Below are positions 24,822 through 33,713 of a stretch of DNA of 64,000 bases, piece by piece. The DNA comes from Rhizobium aethiopicum (GTDB lineage Bacteria; Pseudomonadota; Alphaproteobacteria; Rhizobiales; Rhizobiaceae). The DNA lies in assembly GCF_900094625.1 (NCBI RefSeq), contig NZ_FMAJ01000009.1:186001-250000 (forward strand). The letters are read 5' to 3'. Below the pieces are notes generated by a model. It was not told the origin of the DNA. It saw only the letters and a program-made list of their open reading frames with translations, and searched no databases. Numbering within the stretch: position 1 is the stretch's first letter; each line of letters starts with the position of its first letter. A program made the translations under genes and the position numbers.

Positions 24822-25648
24822 TGGCAGCACTTGATGGCCTGCCGCCGCTTCGCGACGTCATTCAGCGTCACGGCCTCGACGCGCGCAAGGCGCTCGGGCA
24901 GAACTTCCTGCTGGATCTCAACCTGACGCAGAAGATCGCCCGCACCGCAGGCGCGCTAGAAGGGACCACCGTTTTCGAGGTCGGCCCCGGCCCCGGCGGA
25001 TTGACGCGTGCGATCCTGGCGCTCGGCGCCAAGAAGGTGATTGCCGTCGAGCGGGACACGCGCTGCCTGCCGGCGCTTGCCGAGATCGCCGATCACTATC
25101 CCGGCCGGTTGGAAGTGATCGAAGGCGACGCGCTGAAGACGGATTTCGAAGCATTGGCACCGGAAGGCCCGGTCAAGATCATCGCCAACCTGCCTTATAA
25201 TGTCGGCACACAGCTGCTGGTCAACTGGCTGTTGCCGAAATGCTGGCCGCCGTTCTGGCAGTCGCTGACGCTGATGTTTCAGAAGGAAGTCGGCGAGCGT
25301 ATTGTCGCCGGCGAGGACGACGACCATTACGGGCGCCTCGGCGTTCTCTGCGGCTGGCGGACGGAGGCGCGCATGGCCTTCGACGTGCCGCCGCAGGCAT
25401 TTACGCCGCCGCCGAAGGTGACCTCTACGGTCGTGCACTTGCTTCCTCGTGGAAACCCCATTCCCTGCGCCGTCGCCAATCTGGAGAAGGTCACGCAAGC
25501 CGCCTTTGGCCAGCGTCGCAAGATGCTGCGTCAAAGCTTGAAACCGCTCGGCGGCGAAAGCCTTCTCGTCAAGGCCGGCATCGATCCGGCGCGTCGGGCA
25601 GAGACCTTGTCCGTCGAGGAATTCTGCCTTCTCGCCAACAATCTTTAG
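24821..25648 (+). CDS. rsmA: 16S rRNA dimethyladenosine transferase
   Basis: RsmA (KsgA) dimethylates the two adjacent adenosines in the 3' hairpin of 16S rRNA, a late checkpoint in 30S assembly. The 275-residue protein shows the SAM-binding FEVGPGPGGLTRAIL (about residues 50-64), acidic EGDALKTDF and the catalytic NLPYNVGTQLL. A C-terminal helical domain follows. The ATG at 24821 overlaps the pdxA stop (TGATG). Its TAG stop overlaps the gmk stop on the other strand, so no terminator lies between them. Confidence 0.97.
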   Translation: MAALDGLPPLRDVIQRHGLDARKALGQNFLLDLNLTQKIARTAGALEGTTVFEVGPGPGGLTRAILALGAKKVIAVERDTRCLPALAEIADHYPGRLEVIEGDALKTDFEALAPEGPVKIIANLPYNVGTQLLVNWLLPKCWPPFWQSLTLMFQKEVGERIVAGEDDDHYGRLGVLCGWRTEARMAFDVPPQAFTPPPKVTSTVVHLLPRGNPIPCAVANLEKVTQAAFGQRRKMLRQSLKPLGGESLLVKAGIDPARRAETLSVEEFCLLANNL

Positions 25649-26307
25649 AGAGACGGCGTCTCTTCCAGCAGTTCCCGGACGAAATCGAACATGCCGTGGC
25701 GGCGGTCGCGGCGCAGGCGTTCGGCCCTGACGATCGACTGGACGGCGTCGAACGCGGTGTTGAGATCGTCATTGACGATGACATAATCATATTCGCGCCA
25801 ATGGGCGATCTCGGCGCGGCTGTTGGCCAAACGCGTCTGGATGACCTCCTCGGAATCCTCGGCACGGCGGTGCAGCCGCGACTGGAGTTCCGTCATGGTC
25901 GGGGGCAGCACGAAGATCGAGACAACGTCGGCCGACATCTTCTCCTGCAATTGCTGGGCGCCCTGCCAATCGATATCGAAGAGCATGTCCCGGCCTTCGG
26001 CCATGGCCTGCTCGACCGGCTCGCGCGGCGTGCCGTAGAAATTGCCGTGCACCTCGGCCCATTCGAGCAGCGAGTCGCTGTCGCGCAGCCGCTCGAACTC
26101 GCGCACGCTCTTGAAGTGGTAATGCACGCCTTCGACCTCGCTCGGGCGGCGCTGGCGCGTGGTGACGCTGACGGAGAGGCCGATATGCTTGTCGGTCTCC
26201 AGAAGCGTGCGCGCGATAGTGGACTTGCCGGCGCCCGACGGCGACGAAATGACAAGCATCAGACCGCGGCGGGCGATCTGCACGGGCGAGGATTTCGCCG
26301 GGTTCAT
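25645..26307 (-). CDS. gmk: Guanylate kinase
   Basis: Gmk phosphorylates GMP or dGMP to the diphosphate with ATP and is essential for GTP pools. The 220-residue protein shows the P-loop SSPSGAGKST (about residues 19-28), the GMP-binding SVTTRQRRPSEVEGVHYHF segment and ILVLPPT-type core strands (VSIFVLPPTMTELQSRL). The minus-strand ATG at 26307 lies three bases after the yicC stop. It is the last gene of the minus-strand run starting at fabD. Confidence 0.97.
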   Translation of the reverse strand: MNPAKSSPVQIARRGLMLVISSPSGAGKSTIARTLLETDKHIGLSVSVTTRQRRPSEVEGVHYHFKSVREFERLRDSDSLLEWAEVHGNFYGTPREPVEQAMAEGRDMLFDIDWQGAQQLQEKMSADVVSIFVLPPTMTELQSRLHRRAEDSEEVIQTRLANSRAEIAHWREYDYVIVNDDLNTAFDAVQSIVRAERLRRDRRHGMFDFVRELLEETPSL

Positions 26308-26310
26308 GTC

Positions 26311-27198
26311 CTACTCCAAATTCTGGACCTGCTCGCGGAACTGGTCGATCACGACTTTCAATTCGATGCCGGCAGCGGTGACCGCCGAGGCATTCGACTT
26401 CGAGCAGATGGTATTCGATTCTCGGTTAAATTCCTGTGCAAGGAAGTCCAGCCGGCGCCCGGCAGGCCCACCCTTCACCAGGAGATCGCGCGCTGCGGCG
26501 ATATGCGCCTTCAGGCGGTCGATTTCCTCGCGCAGATCCGCCTTTGTCGCCAATAATGCGGCTTCGGCATGCAGCCTGTCACGGTCGAGCGCGGCCATGC
26601 CGTCCAAAAGCAAGGCGACCTGTGCGGTCAGCCGGGAGGCGATCTCCGCTGGCGAACGTGAGGGATCCATCTCGATCATCCGCGTCAGACCCTCGATCGT
26701 CGCGACGTGATCGAGAAGGATGCGGGAAAGCGCCGCCCCTTCCTGTGCACGCATCGCCCTGAGATCGGCAAGCGCGGCGAGCAGGCCGGCGATAATATCG
26801 GCATCACGGGCGGCAAGCGCCTCCTCGCCATCCTCGCCCTCACGAAACTCCACGATGCCGCGCACGAGAAGCAGCGTATCGAGCTTCAACGGCGAGGGAT
26901 CGATCACGTCCACCAGTTGCTCGCGCATGGCAAGCACGGCAGCGAGCGCCTCTTTGTTCAGAACCGCCTCGAAACGGTTCTCGTCGGCGGTGACCGATAG
27001 CGATGCCTGCAGATTGCCGCGACTGAAGCTTTCGCCGGCAAGGCGGCGAACCTCCGCCTCCAGGCGTTCAAGGCCGGGCGGCAGGCGCAGGCGCAGATCG
27101 AAGCCCTTACCGTTGACCGAGCGCAGCTCCCACGCCCAGCGCCAGCGGCCGCTTGTTCCCTCGCGCCGCGCAAAACCGGTCATGGACTGCAAAGCCAT
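26311..27198 (-). CDS. YicC family protein (RNase-type stress protein)
   Basis: The 295-residue protein begins MALQSMTGFARREG and ends RFLAQEFNRESNTICSKSN-like (residues about 258-275), both hallmarks of the YicC/YloC family. The E. coli member has been described as an endoribonuclease acting on small RNAs. In many genomes the gene sits next to gmk, as here. ATG 27198 is chosen because it starts the conserved MTGFA block. The frame open further upstream lacks family similarity and overlaps mltG. Confidence 0.9.
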   Translation of the reverse strand: MALQSMTGFARREGTSGRWRWAWELRSVNGKGFDLRLRLPPGLERLEAEVRRLAGESFSRGNLQASLSVTADENRFEAVLNKEALAAVLAMREQLVDVIDPSPLKLDTLLLVRGIVEFREGEDGEEALAARDADIIAGLLAALADLRAMRAQEGAALSRILLDHVATIEGLTRMIEMDPSRSPAEIASRLTAQVALLLDGMAALDRDRLHAEAALLATKADLREEIDRLKAHIAAARDLLVKGGPAGRRLDFLAQEFNRESNTICSKSNASAVTAAGIELKVVIDQFREQVQNLE

Positions 27199-27217
27199 GC
27201 GAGCCTCCCGAAAACTG

Positions 27218-28435
27218 TCAGTTGATCTTCTTTTTCTTCGGCGGCACGACGGTCGCGCCATTTTCGCCCGGCTGCTCTTCCGGCTGGCCGTCGACGGCGA
27301 TGTTCGGGTCCGAACCTTTGTCGGCCTCGAGCTGACGCCAGCGCTTGACGTTGGCATTGTGCTCCTCGAGCGTAGCGGCAAAAACGTGGCCGCCAGTGCC
27401 GTCGGCGACGAAATAAAGATCCTGGGTTTTCCAAGGGTTGGCGACGGCTTCCAGCGCATCCTTGCCGGGATTGGCGATCGGCGTCGGCGGCAGACCCTTG
27501 ATGACATAGGTATTGTAAGGCGTATCGCGCTTCAGGTCCGACTGGTAGATCGGCCGGTCGGCCGGTTTTCCCTCGCCACCGAAGAGCCCGTAGATGATCG
27601 TCGGATCGGACTGCAGGCGCATGCCCTTACCAAGCCGGTTCAGGAAAACGGAAGCGACATGGGCACGTTCGTCGGGAACGCCGGTCTCCTTTTCGACGAT
27701 CGAGGCGAGGATCACGAATTCTTCCTTGGACCGCAGCGGCAGCGTGGAGTCACGCTTATCCCAAATTTGATCGACGAGCTTCTGCTGTGCGGCCGCCATC
27801 TGTTCGATGATTTCCGAGCGCTTGGTGCCGCGTGAGAATTTATAGGTATCCGGACGCAGGCTGCCTTCCATCGGCAGTGCGGCCGGCAGATCGCCTTCCA
27901 GCACCGGATCCTGCAGCATGCGGTCGAACATCTGGCGGACCGTCAGGCCTTCGGGGAAGGAAACCGAATAGAGAATGGACTTGCCCGATTTCAGCAGCTC
28001 CATGATATCGCTCATCGAGGCTCTCGCCTTGATCTCGTATTCACCGGCCTTCAGGCTCTCGCCGGCGGAAAGATGCGTCGCCGTGAGGTAACGGAAGATT
28101 CGCGCATCGGAGATGATCGCGTTGCGCTCGAGGTTCGAGGCGATTTCCGCCAGGCCCGCACCGTTGCGGACGATGAAATTGGTGTTGGTCTGCAGCGGGC
28201 CCGGGCTCTGATAGGTCGAGGTCGCGTAGTAGAAGCCGATGACAGCGAGCACGCAGACCAGGACCGTCATCGTCATGATGAAGTTCAGGAAAAGGACGAT
28301 CTGGCTGCGAGCGTTCTTCGAGCGTTTCGGCGGCTCCGGAACACGTTCGGGACGCAGGGCTTCGCTCGGCGACTTCGGGATGATCGGTCCCTTCTGCGCC
28401 TGGGTATCGCTGCTCTGGTTCGTCGTATCGCTCAC
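27218..28435 (-). CDS. mltG: Endolytic murein transglycosylase
   Basis: MltG cleaves nascent glycan strands at the inner membrane and so sets glycan length. The roughly 405-residue protein has a proline- and basic-rich cytoplasmic tail, one membrane helix (about residues 48-72: IVLFLNFIMTMTVLVCVLAV) and a periplasmic YceG domain. The catalytic glutamate is in ILASIVEKETGVPDER, followed by SVFLNRLGKGMRLQSDPT. The start is GTG 28435 rather than TTG 28441 because GAGG stands seven bases before the GTG. It lies downstream of fabF, as in many alphaproteobacteria. The C-terminus is lysine-rich (PPKKKKIN). Confidence 0.94.
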   Translation of the reverse strand: MSDTTNQSSDTQAQKGPIIPKSPSEALRPERVPEPPKRSKNARSQIVLFLNFIMTMTVLVCVLAVIGFYYATSTYQSPGPLQTNTNFIVRNGAGLAEIASNLERNAIISDARIFRYLTATHLSAGESLKAGEYEIKARASMSDIMELLKSGKSILYSVSFPEGLTVRQMFDRMLQDPVLEGDLPAALPMEGSLRPDTYKFSRGTKRSEIIEQMAAAQQKLVDQIWDKRDSTLPLRSKEEFVILASIVEKETGVPDERAHVASVFLNRLGKGMRLQSDPTIIYGLFGGEGKPADRPIYQSDLKRDTPYNTYVIKGLPPTPIANPGKDALEAVANPWKTQDLYFVADGTGGHVFAATLEEHNANVKRWRQLEADKGSDPNIAVDGQPEEQPGENGATVVPPKKKKIN

Positions 28436-28567
28436 CGGCAATCCTCTATAACTGGGCCCTCATTCCGCTATTTCGCGAAGCAATGCGGCAAAAAACAGGT
28501 TCTGCCACTGTTCAACGAAGCCGCTGCCGGTCGTTGTGCTTTCACACGGCCTGCTACGACGGGACCG

Positions 28568-29830
28568 TTATTGTGCGTAGCGGCGCAGCACGAGCGATGC
28601 GTTCGTACCGCCGAATCCGAACGAGTTGGACAGGGCCACGTTGATTTCTCGCTCACGCGCCTTGTGCGGAACAAGATCGATCGCCGTCTCGCGTTCGGGA
28701 TTGTCGAGATTGAGCGTCGGCGGCGCGATATTGTCGCGGATGGCAAGCGTCGCGAAGATCGCCTCGATCGCACCGGCAGCACCGAGAAGGTGTCCCGTCG
28801 CCGACTTGGTGGAGGACATGGAGATCTTCGACGCCGCGTTGCCGACCAGACGCTCGACCGCCCCGAGTTCGATCGTGTCGGCCATGGTCGAAGTCCCGTG
28901 GGCGTTGATGTAATCGATATCGGCCGGCGCCAGGCCGGCGCGCTTCAGCGCCATCGCCATGCAACGGCCGGCACCCTCGCCGTCTTCGGAAGGCGCGGTG
29001 ATGTGATAGGCGTCACCCGACAGGCCGTAGCCGACGACCTCGGCATAGATCCTGGCGCCGCGGGCTTTCGCATGCTCCAGCTCTTCGAGCACGACGATGC
29101 CGGCGCCCTCGCCCATGACGAAGCCGTCGCGATCGCGGTCATAGGGGCGCGAGGCCTTCTGCGGGTTATCGTTGTGCTGAGTCGAAAGCGCCTTGCAGGC
29201 GGCAAATCCTGCCAGCGAAATACGGCTGACGGGAGATTCCGTACCGCCGGCGACCATGACGTCGGCATCACCGAGCGCGATCAGCCGCGCGGCATCGCCG
29301 ATCGCATGAGCACCCGTCGAGCAGGCGGTGACGACCGAATGATTGGGTCCGCGCAGCTTGTGGCGGATCGAGACCTGGCCGGAAACGAGGTTGATCAGGC
29401 GGCCGGGAATGAAGAAGGGGGAGATGCGGCGCGGACCTTTGTCGCGCAGGGTGTAGCCTGCCTCGACAATGCCTTCGATGCCGCCGATGCCGGAGCCGAT
29501 CAGCACGCCAGTGGCAATCTGATCCTCATCCGTCTCGGGATGCCAGCCGGCATCGGCAAGTGCCATGTCGGCGGCGGCCATGCCGTAGATGATGAAGGGA
29601 TCGACCTTGCGCTGCTCCTTCGGCTCCATCCATTGGTCGACATTGAAGGTGCCGTCGCTGCCGTCACCGATCGGGATACGGCAGGCGATCTTGGCGGCAA
29701 GGTCATCGACCTCGAATTCGGTAACGAGGCGGGCGCCGTTTTGGCCGGCGAGCAACCGGGACCACGTCACCTCAGTTCCGCATCCCAAGGGTGATACCAT
29801 GCCGGTACCGGTGATGACGACACGTCTCAT
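28568..29830 (-). CDS. fabF: 3-oxoacyl-[acyl-carrier-protein] synthase II
   Basis: FabF elongates acyl-ACP by condensing it with malonyl-ACP in type II fatty-acid synthesis and also influences unsaturated chain length. The 420-residue protein has the Cys-His-His triad: VTACSTGAHA, NAHGTSTMADT and TKSATGHLLGAAG. It starts MRRVVITGTGMVSPLG, the usual family start. It follows acpP on the minus strand after a hairpin that probably ends most acpP transcripts, and precedes mltG. Confidence 0.97.
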   Translation of the reverse strand: MRRVVITGTGMVSPLGCGTEVTWSRLLAGQNGARLVTEFEVDDLAAKIACRIPIGDGSDGTFNVDQWMEPKEQRKVDPFIIYGMAAADMALADAGWHPETDEDQIATGVLIGSGIGGIEGIVEAGYTLRDKGPRRISPFFIPGRLINLVSGQVSIRHKLRGPNHSVVTACSTGAHAIGDAARLIALGDADVMVAGGTESPVSRISLAGFAACKALSTQHNDNPQKASRPYDRDRDGFVMGEGAGIVVLEELEHAKARGARIYAEVVGYGLSGDAYHITAPSEDGEGAGRCMAMALKRAGLAPADIDYINAHGTSTMADTIELGAVERLVGNAASKISMSSTKSATGHLLGAAGAIEAIFATLAIRDNIAPPTLNLDNPERETAIDLVPHKAREREINVALSNSFGFGGTNASLVLRRYAQ

Positions 29831-29881
29831 CGCGTGCTCTCCCCCGTCTCATATATTCTATGGAGAAATATGCCGAAAAGA

Positions 29882-29908
29882 AAAGGGCGGACTCTAGGCC
29901 CGCCCTTT
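29882..29908 (-). terminator. Intrinsic terminator/attenuator after acpP
   Basis: Read on the minus strand, AAAGGGCGG and CCGCCCTTT form a 9-bp stem with a 9-base loop, followed by TCTTTTC. It lies 16 bases past the acpP stop and before fabF. It could let the small, highly needed carrier protein be made in excess over FabF. Confidence 0.75.
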
Positions 29909-29923
29909 CTCATATATACAGGA

Positions 29924-30160
29924 TCAGGCCTGGGCCTTCTCAATAAACTTGACTGCATCACCGACCGTCAGGATCGAGTCGGCAGCGTCGTCAGGAATTT
30001 CAACGCCGAATTCTTCTTCAAATGCCATGACAAGTTCGACCGTGTCGAGCGAGTCAGCGCCCAGATCGTCGATAAAGCTCGCGCTCTCGACGACCTTGTC
30101 GGCATCGACGCCAAGATGATCAATAACAATTTTCTTTACGCGTTCTGCGATATCGCTCAT
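29924..30160 (-). CDS. acpP: Acyl carrier protein
   Basis: AcpP carries growing acyl chains on a 4'-phosphopantetheine arm in fatty-acid and lipid A synthesis. The 78-residue acidic protein has the attachment serine in DLGADSLDTVELVMAFEEEF, and size and sequence are typical. The ATG at 30160 follows a 287-bp gap after fabG (which ends at 30448), so acpP probably has its own promoter there. I could not fix that promoter with confidence. A strong hairpin follows the gene. Confidence 0.98.
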   Translation of the reverse strand: MSDIAERVKKIVIDHLGVDADKVVESASFIDDLGADSLDTVELVMAFEEEFGVEIPDDAADSILTVGDAVKFIEKAQA

Positions 30161-30447
30161 GTCGGTTTCCTCGACCTTATGTCCTGATCGGAATGCCGTT
30201 GCGGCACCCCTACCCTGTTTCAGCCTGCGATGTTTTCAGACATCCTCGGCAAACTCGTTTACCCGGCTTCAGAGATGTCCCAGGCTTGCGAAAAGCCCGC
30301 CGGTCCGTCTGCTTTCTCGGGACGACTGTTCACAGTCATTGGCCCGCTTAACATGGTTTAAGTCTGCCGCAAAGCCAGAAAATCAACGCTTCGTGATTGC
30401 TCAACATGCTATTGCGGGAAATATCACCATGCCGACAGTTTATCGTT

Positions 30448-31185
30448 TCAGATCATCGCCATGCCGCCGTTTACATGCAGCGTCTGGCCGGTCATGTAGG
30501 CAGCTTCGGCGGACGCAAGATAGGCAACCGCCGAAGCGACCTCGCCCCCTGTGCCCATCCGCTTCATCGGGATCGCGCCCATGATCGCTTCCTTCTGCTT
30601 TTCGTTCAGCTTGCCGGTCATGGCGCTTTCGATGAAGCCGGGCGCGACGCAGTTGACGGTCACGTTGCGGGTGGCAATTTCCTGCGCCAAGGACTTGGTG
30701 AAGCCGATCATCCCGGCCTTGGAGGCGCAGTAGTTAGCCTGTCCCGGATTGCCGGTGACGCCGACGACGGAGGTGATGTTGATGATGCGGCCATAACGGC
30801 GCCGCATCATCGGATGCGTCAGCTCGCGCGTCAGGCGGAAGGTGGCGGTGAGATTGACCTCGAGGACCGCGTCCCAATCCTCGTCGCTCATGCGCACAAA
30901 GAGGCCGTCCTTGGTGATACCGGCATTGTTGACGAGGATATCGACGCCTTCGAGATCGGCTTCCACTTTCTGGCCGAGCGCCTTGACCTCGTCGCGGTCG
31001 GACAGGTTCGCCGGGAAGATCTTGACGCGCTCGCCGAGGTCGGCCGCCAGCGCTTCCAGCTTCTCGACACGGGTGCCGTGCAGGCCGACGATTGCCCCCT
31101 GCTTATGAAGAAGGCGGGCGATTTCCTCGCCGATACCGCCCGATGCGCCAGTGACGAGAGCCTTGCGGCCGGAAAGATCGAGCAT
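30448..31185 (-). CDS. fabG: 3-oxoacyl-[acyl-carrier-protein] reductase
   Basis: FabG reduces 3-oxoacyl-ACP with NADPH in each fatty-acid elongation cycle. The 245-residue SDR has the cofactor motif VTGASGGIGEEIA (about residues 10-22), NNAG (LVNNAGITKDG), and the Ser-Tyr-Lys catalytic set in NITSVVGV and QANYCASKAGM. The ATG at 31185 is preferred over an in-frame TTG/ATT region ten codons upstream. It lies 30 bases after fabD in the same direction. Position in the fab cluster distinguishes it from other SDRs. Confidence 0.96.
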   Translation of the reverse strand: MLDLSGRKALVTGASGGIGEEIARLLHKQGAIVGLHGTRVEKLEALAADLGERVKIFPANLSDRDEVKALGQKVEADLEGVDILVNNAGITKDGLFVRMSDEDWDAVLEVNLTATFRLTRELTHPMMRRRYGRIINITSVVGVTGNPGQANYCASKAGMIGFTKSLAQEIATRNVTVNCVAPGFIESAMTGKLNEKQKEAIMGAIPMKRMGTGGEVASAVAYLASAEAAYMTGQTLHVNGGMAMI

Positions 31186-31215
31186 GGAAACGTTCCTTGT
31201 ATCTGGAGATATCAA

Positions 31216-32160
31216 TCAGGCCATGAGGGCGGCGACCGCCGCGTCGATATCAGCCGGGCCGCTGATGGAGATGCCGTTGACTGTCTTGTCGATGCGGCGG
31301 GCGAGGCCGGTGAGCACCTTGCCGGAACCGAGTTCGTAAAGCGTGGTGACGTTGTTTGCGGCAAACCATTCGACCGTTTCACGCCAGCGGACCTGCCCTG
31401 TGACCTGCTCGACGAGAAGGCCCGCGATCTCCTCGGCATTGGTGACCGGAGCAGCGCGGACATTGGCAATGACGGGCACGGCCGGGTCGGCCTTCTTCAC
31501 GCCAGCCAGCGCCTCGCGCATGGCCTCGGCGGCGGGCGCCATCAGCGTCGAATGGAAGGGGGCGGAAACCGGCAGCAGGATGGCGCGCTTGGCGCCCTTG
31601 TCGGTGGCAAGGCCGGCGGCCTTTTCGACAGCGGCCTTCTCGCCGGAGATGACGATCTGGCCGCCGCCATTATCGTTGGCGATCTGGCAGGCGCCGATCG
31701 CGGCGGCCTCCTCGCAGACGGCGACGACGTCGGCATGTTCGAGGCCGATGATCGCGGCCATGGCGCCGACGCCGACGGGGACGGCCGCCTGCATGGCATT
31801 GCCGCGGATGCGTAGCAGCCGCGCAGTATCGGCGAGCGAAAAGGTGCCGGCGGCGCAAAGTGCGGAATATTCGCCGAGCGAGTGGCCGGCGACGTAGGCG
31901 ACCCTGGACTTCAGATCCAGACCTTTGGCCTCCAGAACGCGGACGACGGCGATCGACACCGCCATCAGCGCCGGCTGGGCGTTCGCCGTCAGCGTCAACC
32001 TGTCCTCCGGACCGTTGAACATCACGTCAGAAAGCTTTTCCCCGAGCGCCTCGTCGACCTCGTCGAAAACGGCGCGGGCTTCCGCGAAATTCTCGGCCAG
32101 ATCCTTGCCCATGCCGACGGCCTGACTGCCCTGGCCGGGAAAAGTGAAAGCGATAGTCAT
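31216..32160 (-). CDS. fabD: Malonyl CoA-acyl carrier protein transacylase
   Basis: FabD moves malonyl from CoA to AcpP, providing the extender unit for fatty-acid synthesis. The 314-residue protein begins IAFTFPGQGSQAVGMGKDLA. It has the nucleophile serine in VAGHSLGEYSAL (about residue 92) and the later catalytic histidine region (PVSAPFHSTLM). ATG 32160 is the family-conserved start; ATG 32166 two codons upstream is also possible. The longer open frame beyond is not conserved. It heads the minus-strand fab run and is divergent from the aldo/keto reductase gene. Confidence 0.96.
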   Translation of the reverse strand: MTIAFTFPGQGSQAVGMGKDLAENFAEARAVFDEVDEALGEKLSDVMFNGPEDRLTLTANAQPALMAVSIAVVRVLEAKGLDLKSRVAYVAGHSLGEYSALCAAGTFSLADTARLLRIRGNAMQAAVPVGVGAMAAIIGLEHADVVAVCEEAAAIGACQIANDNGGGQIVISGEKAAVEKAAGLATDKGAKRAILLPVSAPFHSTLMAPAAEAMREALAGVKKADPAVPVIANVRAAPVTNAEEIAGLLVEQVTGQVRWRETVEWFAANNVTTLYELGSGKVLTGLARRIDKTVNGISISGPADIDAAVAALMA

Positions 32161-32358
32161 TTTCATGTCCCTGATTGCGCCTGTGGAGGCCGTTTTGCCT
32201 CCAATTGACATTCTTTCCCGCAGAGTCAAGTGGCGGCACCTACTCCGCAAAGGCTTTCGCGCGCGCGCAAAAGCCCGGTTTTTGCTCTTGCGCTCAGCCA
32301 AATCCGGCCTAGATTTGCGCAGACTTCCCCAAGACTTCGATCTCTCCCAAGGTTTCCC

Positions 32359-33402
32359 ATGAAGTACAATTCTCTAGGCCGCACCGGCATCTCCGTTTCA
32401 GAAATTTGCCTGGGCACCATGACCTGGGGCTCGCAGAACAGCGAAACCGACGCGCATGCGCAGATGGATTACGCCGTCGAGAAAGGCGTCAATTTCTTCG
32501 ATACCGCCGAGCTTTATCCGACGACGCCGGTCTCGGCCGAAACCCAGGGCTGGACCGAAGATTATATCGGCAGTTGGTTCGGCAAATCAGGAAAACGCAA
32601 AGACATCGTGCTCGCCACCAAGGTCGCCGGCCGCGGCCGGGATTATCTGCGCGGCGGCGAAGGCGCCGATGCGAAGAACATCCGCCTGGCGCTCGAGGCC
32701 AGCCTCAGGCGGCTGAGAACCGATTATGTCGATCTCTACCAAGTCCACTGGCCGAACCGCGGCCATTTCCATTTCCGTCAGAACTGGAGCTACGATCCGT
32801 TCAAGCAGGATCGGCAGGAGGCTGTCGCCAATATGCTCGATATCCTGGAAACGCTTGACGCGCTTGTGAAGGAGGGCAAGATCCGCGCGATTGGCCTTTC
32901 CAACGAGACCACCTGGGGCATCCAGAAATATCTGACGCTCTCCGAACAGAAGAGCCTGCCGCGCGTTGCAAGCGTCCAGAACGAATACAATCTGCTCTAC
33001 CGCCATTTCGACCTCGACCTCGCCGAACTCTCGTATCACGAGGATGTCGGGCTGCTCGCCTATTCGCCGCTCGCTGGCGGCATCCTGACCGGCAAATATG
33101 TCGATGGTCAGAGGCCGAAGGGTTCGCGCGCTTCGATCAATCCCGATATCGGCGGCCGGTTGCAGCCGCTGCAGGAGCCGGCGACCAAGGCCTATCTGGC
33201 ACTCGCACGCAAATACGGGCTCGACCCGGCGGCCATGGCGCTCGCCTTCTGCCTGTCGAGACCCTTCATGGCCTCGGCCATCATCGGAGCGACCTCGATG
33301 GAGCAGTTGAAGGTCGATATCGGCGCAGCCGACCTGACGCTTTCGGACGAGGTTCTGGCGGAGATCGCCAAGGTGCATCGGCAGTATCCGCTGACGCTGT
33401 GA
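32359..33402 (+). CDS. Aldo/keto reductase (Tas-like)
   Basis: The 347-residue protein is an aldo/keto reductase with the TIM-barrel catalytic tetrad pattern: FFDTAELYP (Asp, Tyr), LATKVAGRG (Lys) and VDLYQVHWPNRG (His). A C-terminal NADPH site is seen around IIGATSMEQLKVDI. It resembles the E. coli Tas/YajO branch. These NADPH-dependent enzymes reduce aldehydes or ketones, and the natural substrate is not evident. The start is ATG 32359 (MKYNSLGRTGISVS). The frame open further upstream is not conserved-looking. Confidence 0.9.
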   Translation: MKYNSLGRTGISVSEICLGTMTWGSQNSETDAHAQMDYAVEKGVNFFDTAELYPTTPVSAETQGWTEDYIGSWFGKSGKRKDIVLATKVAGRGRDYLRGGEGADAKNIRLALEASLRRLRTDYVDLYQVHWPNRGHFHFRQNWSYDPFKQDRQEAVANMLDILETLDALVKEGKIRAIGLSNETTWGIQKYLTLSEQKSLPRVASVQNEYNLLYRHFDLDLAELSYHEDVGLLAYSPLAGGILTGKYVDGQRPKGSRASINPDIGGRLQPLQEPATKAYLALARKYGLDPAAMALAFCLSRPFMASAIIGATSMEQLKVDIGAADLTLSDEVLAEIAKVHRQYPLTL

Positions 33403-33713
33403 CCGCATTCGAGACGGCCCGGTATGGCTTTATCGGCCTGCGCCGGGCTTTTCTGCCGCGTGCACTTGCCTTTCGCGTAAAAATCCGTATAAGCCGCGCT
33501 GTTCGTTAACCCGGTCTTCTGGCTGGTGGCTGAACGGAGGGCCGATTTTCCCATGGAAATCGTTCGGAACGGAAGCGTTCCAGCCTCCCGTGTCTCCGCT
33601 CTCGACCGTCTCGGAAACGCTTTTCTTGCCTGGGTCCGCCCAATCAGGAGCAGTCGTTGAGGCTTAGCCGCCGAATATCGGGTTGAACCAAACGCAAGAA
33701 AGGCAAAGCTGTC
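33403..33713 (+). promoter_or_regulatory. Long leader and promoter region of the rpsF operon
   Basis: This 311-bp stretch holds no gene. A promoter candidate is CTTGCC (33465-33470) and TATAAG (33488-33493) with a 17-bp spacer, a good alphaproteobacterial match. The transcript would carry a leader of about 215 bases. It contains a perfect hairpin GGAACG-GAAG-CGTTCC (33566-33581) and several C/G-rich stems. rpsF leaders in many bacteria bind the S6:S18 complex for feedback. Whether this leader does cannot be shown here. Confidence 0.5.

Noticed and set aside
28073..29794. Long plus-strand open frame (573 codons) opposite mltG and fabF
   Set aside because: Both genes it opposes are securely identified; the frame has no recognisable domain and crosses the gene boundary.
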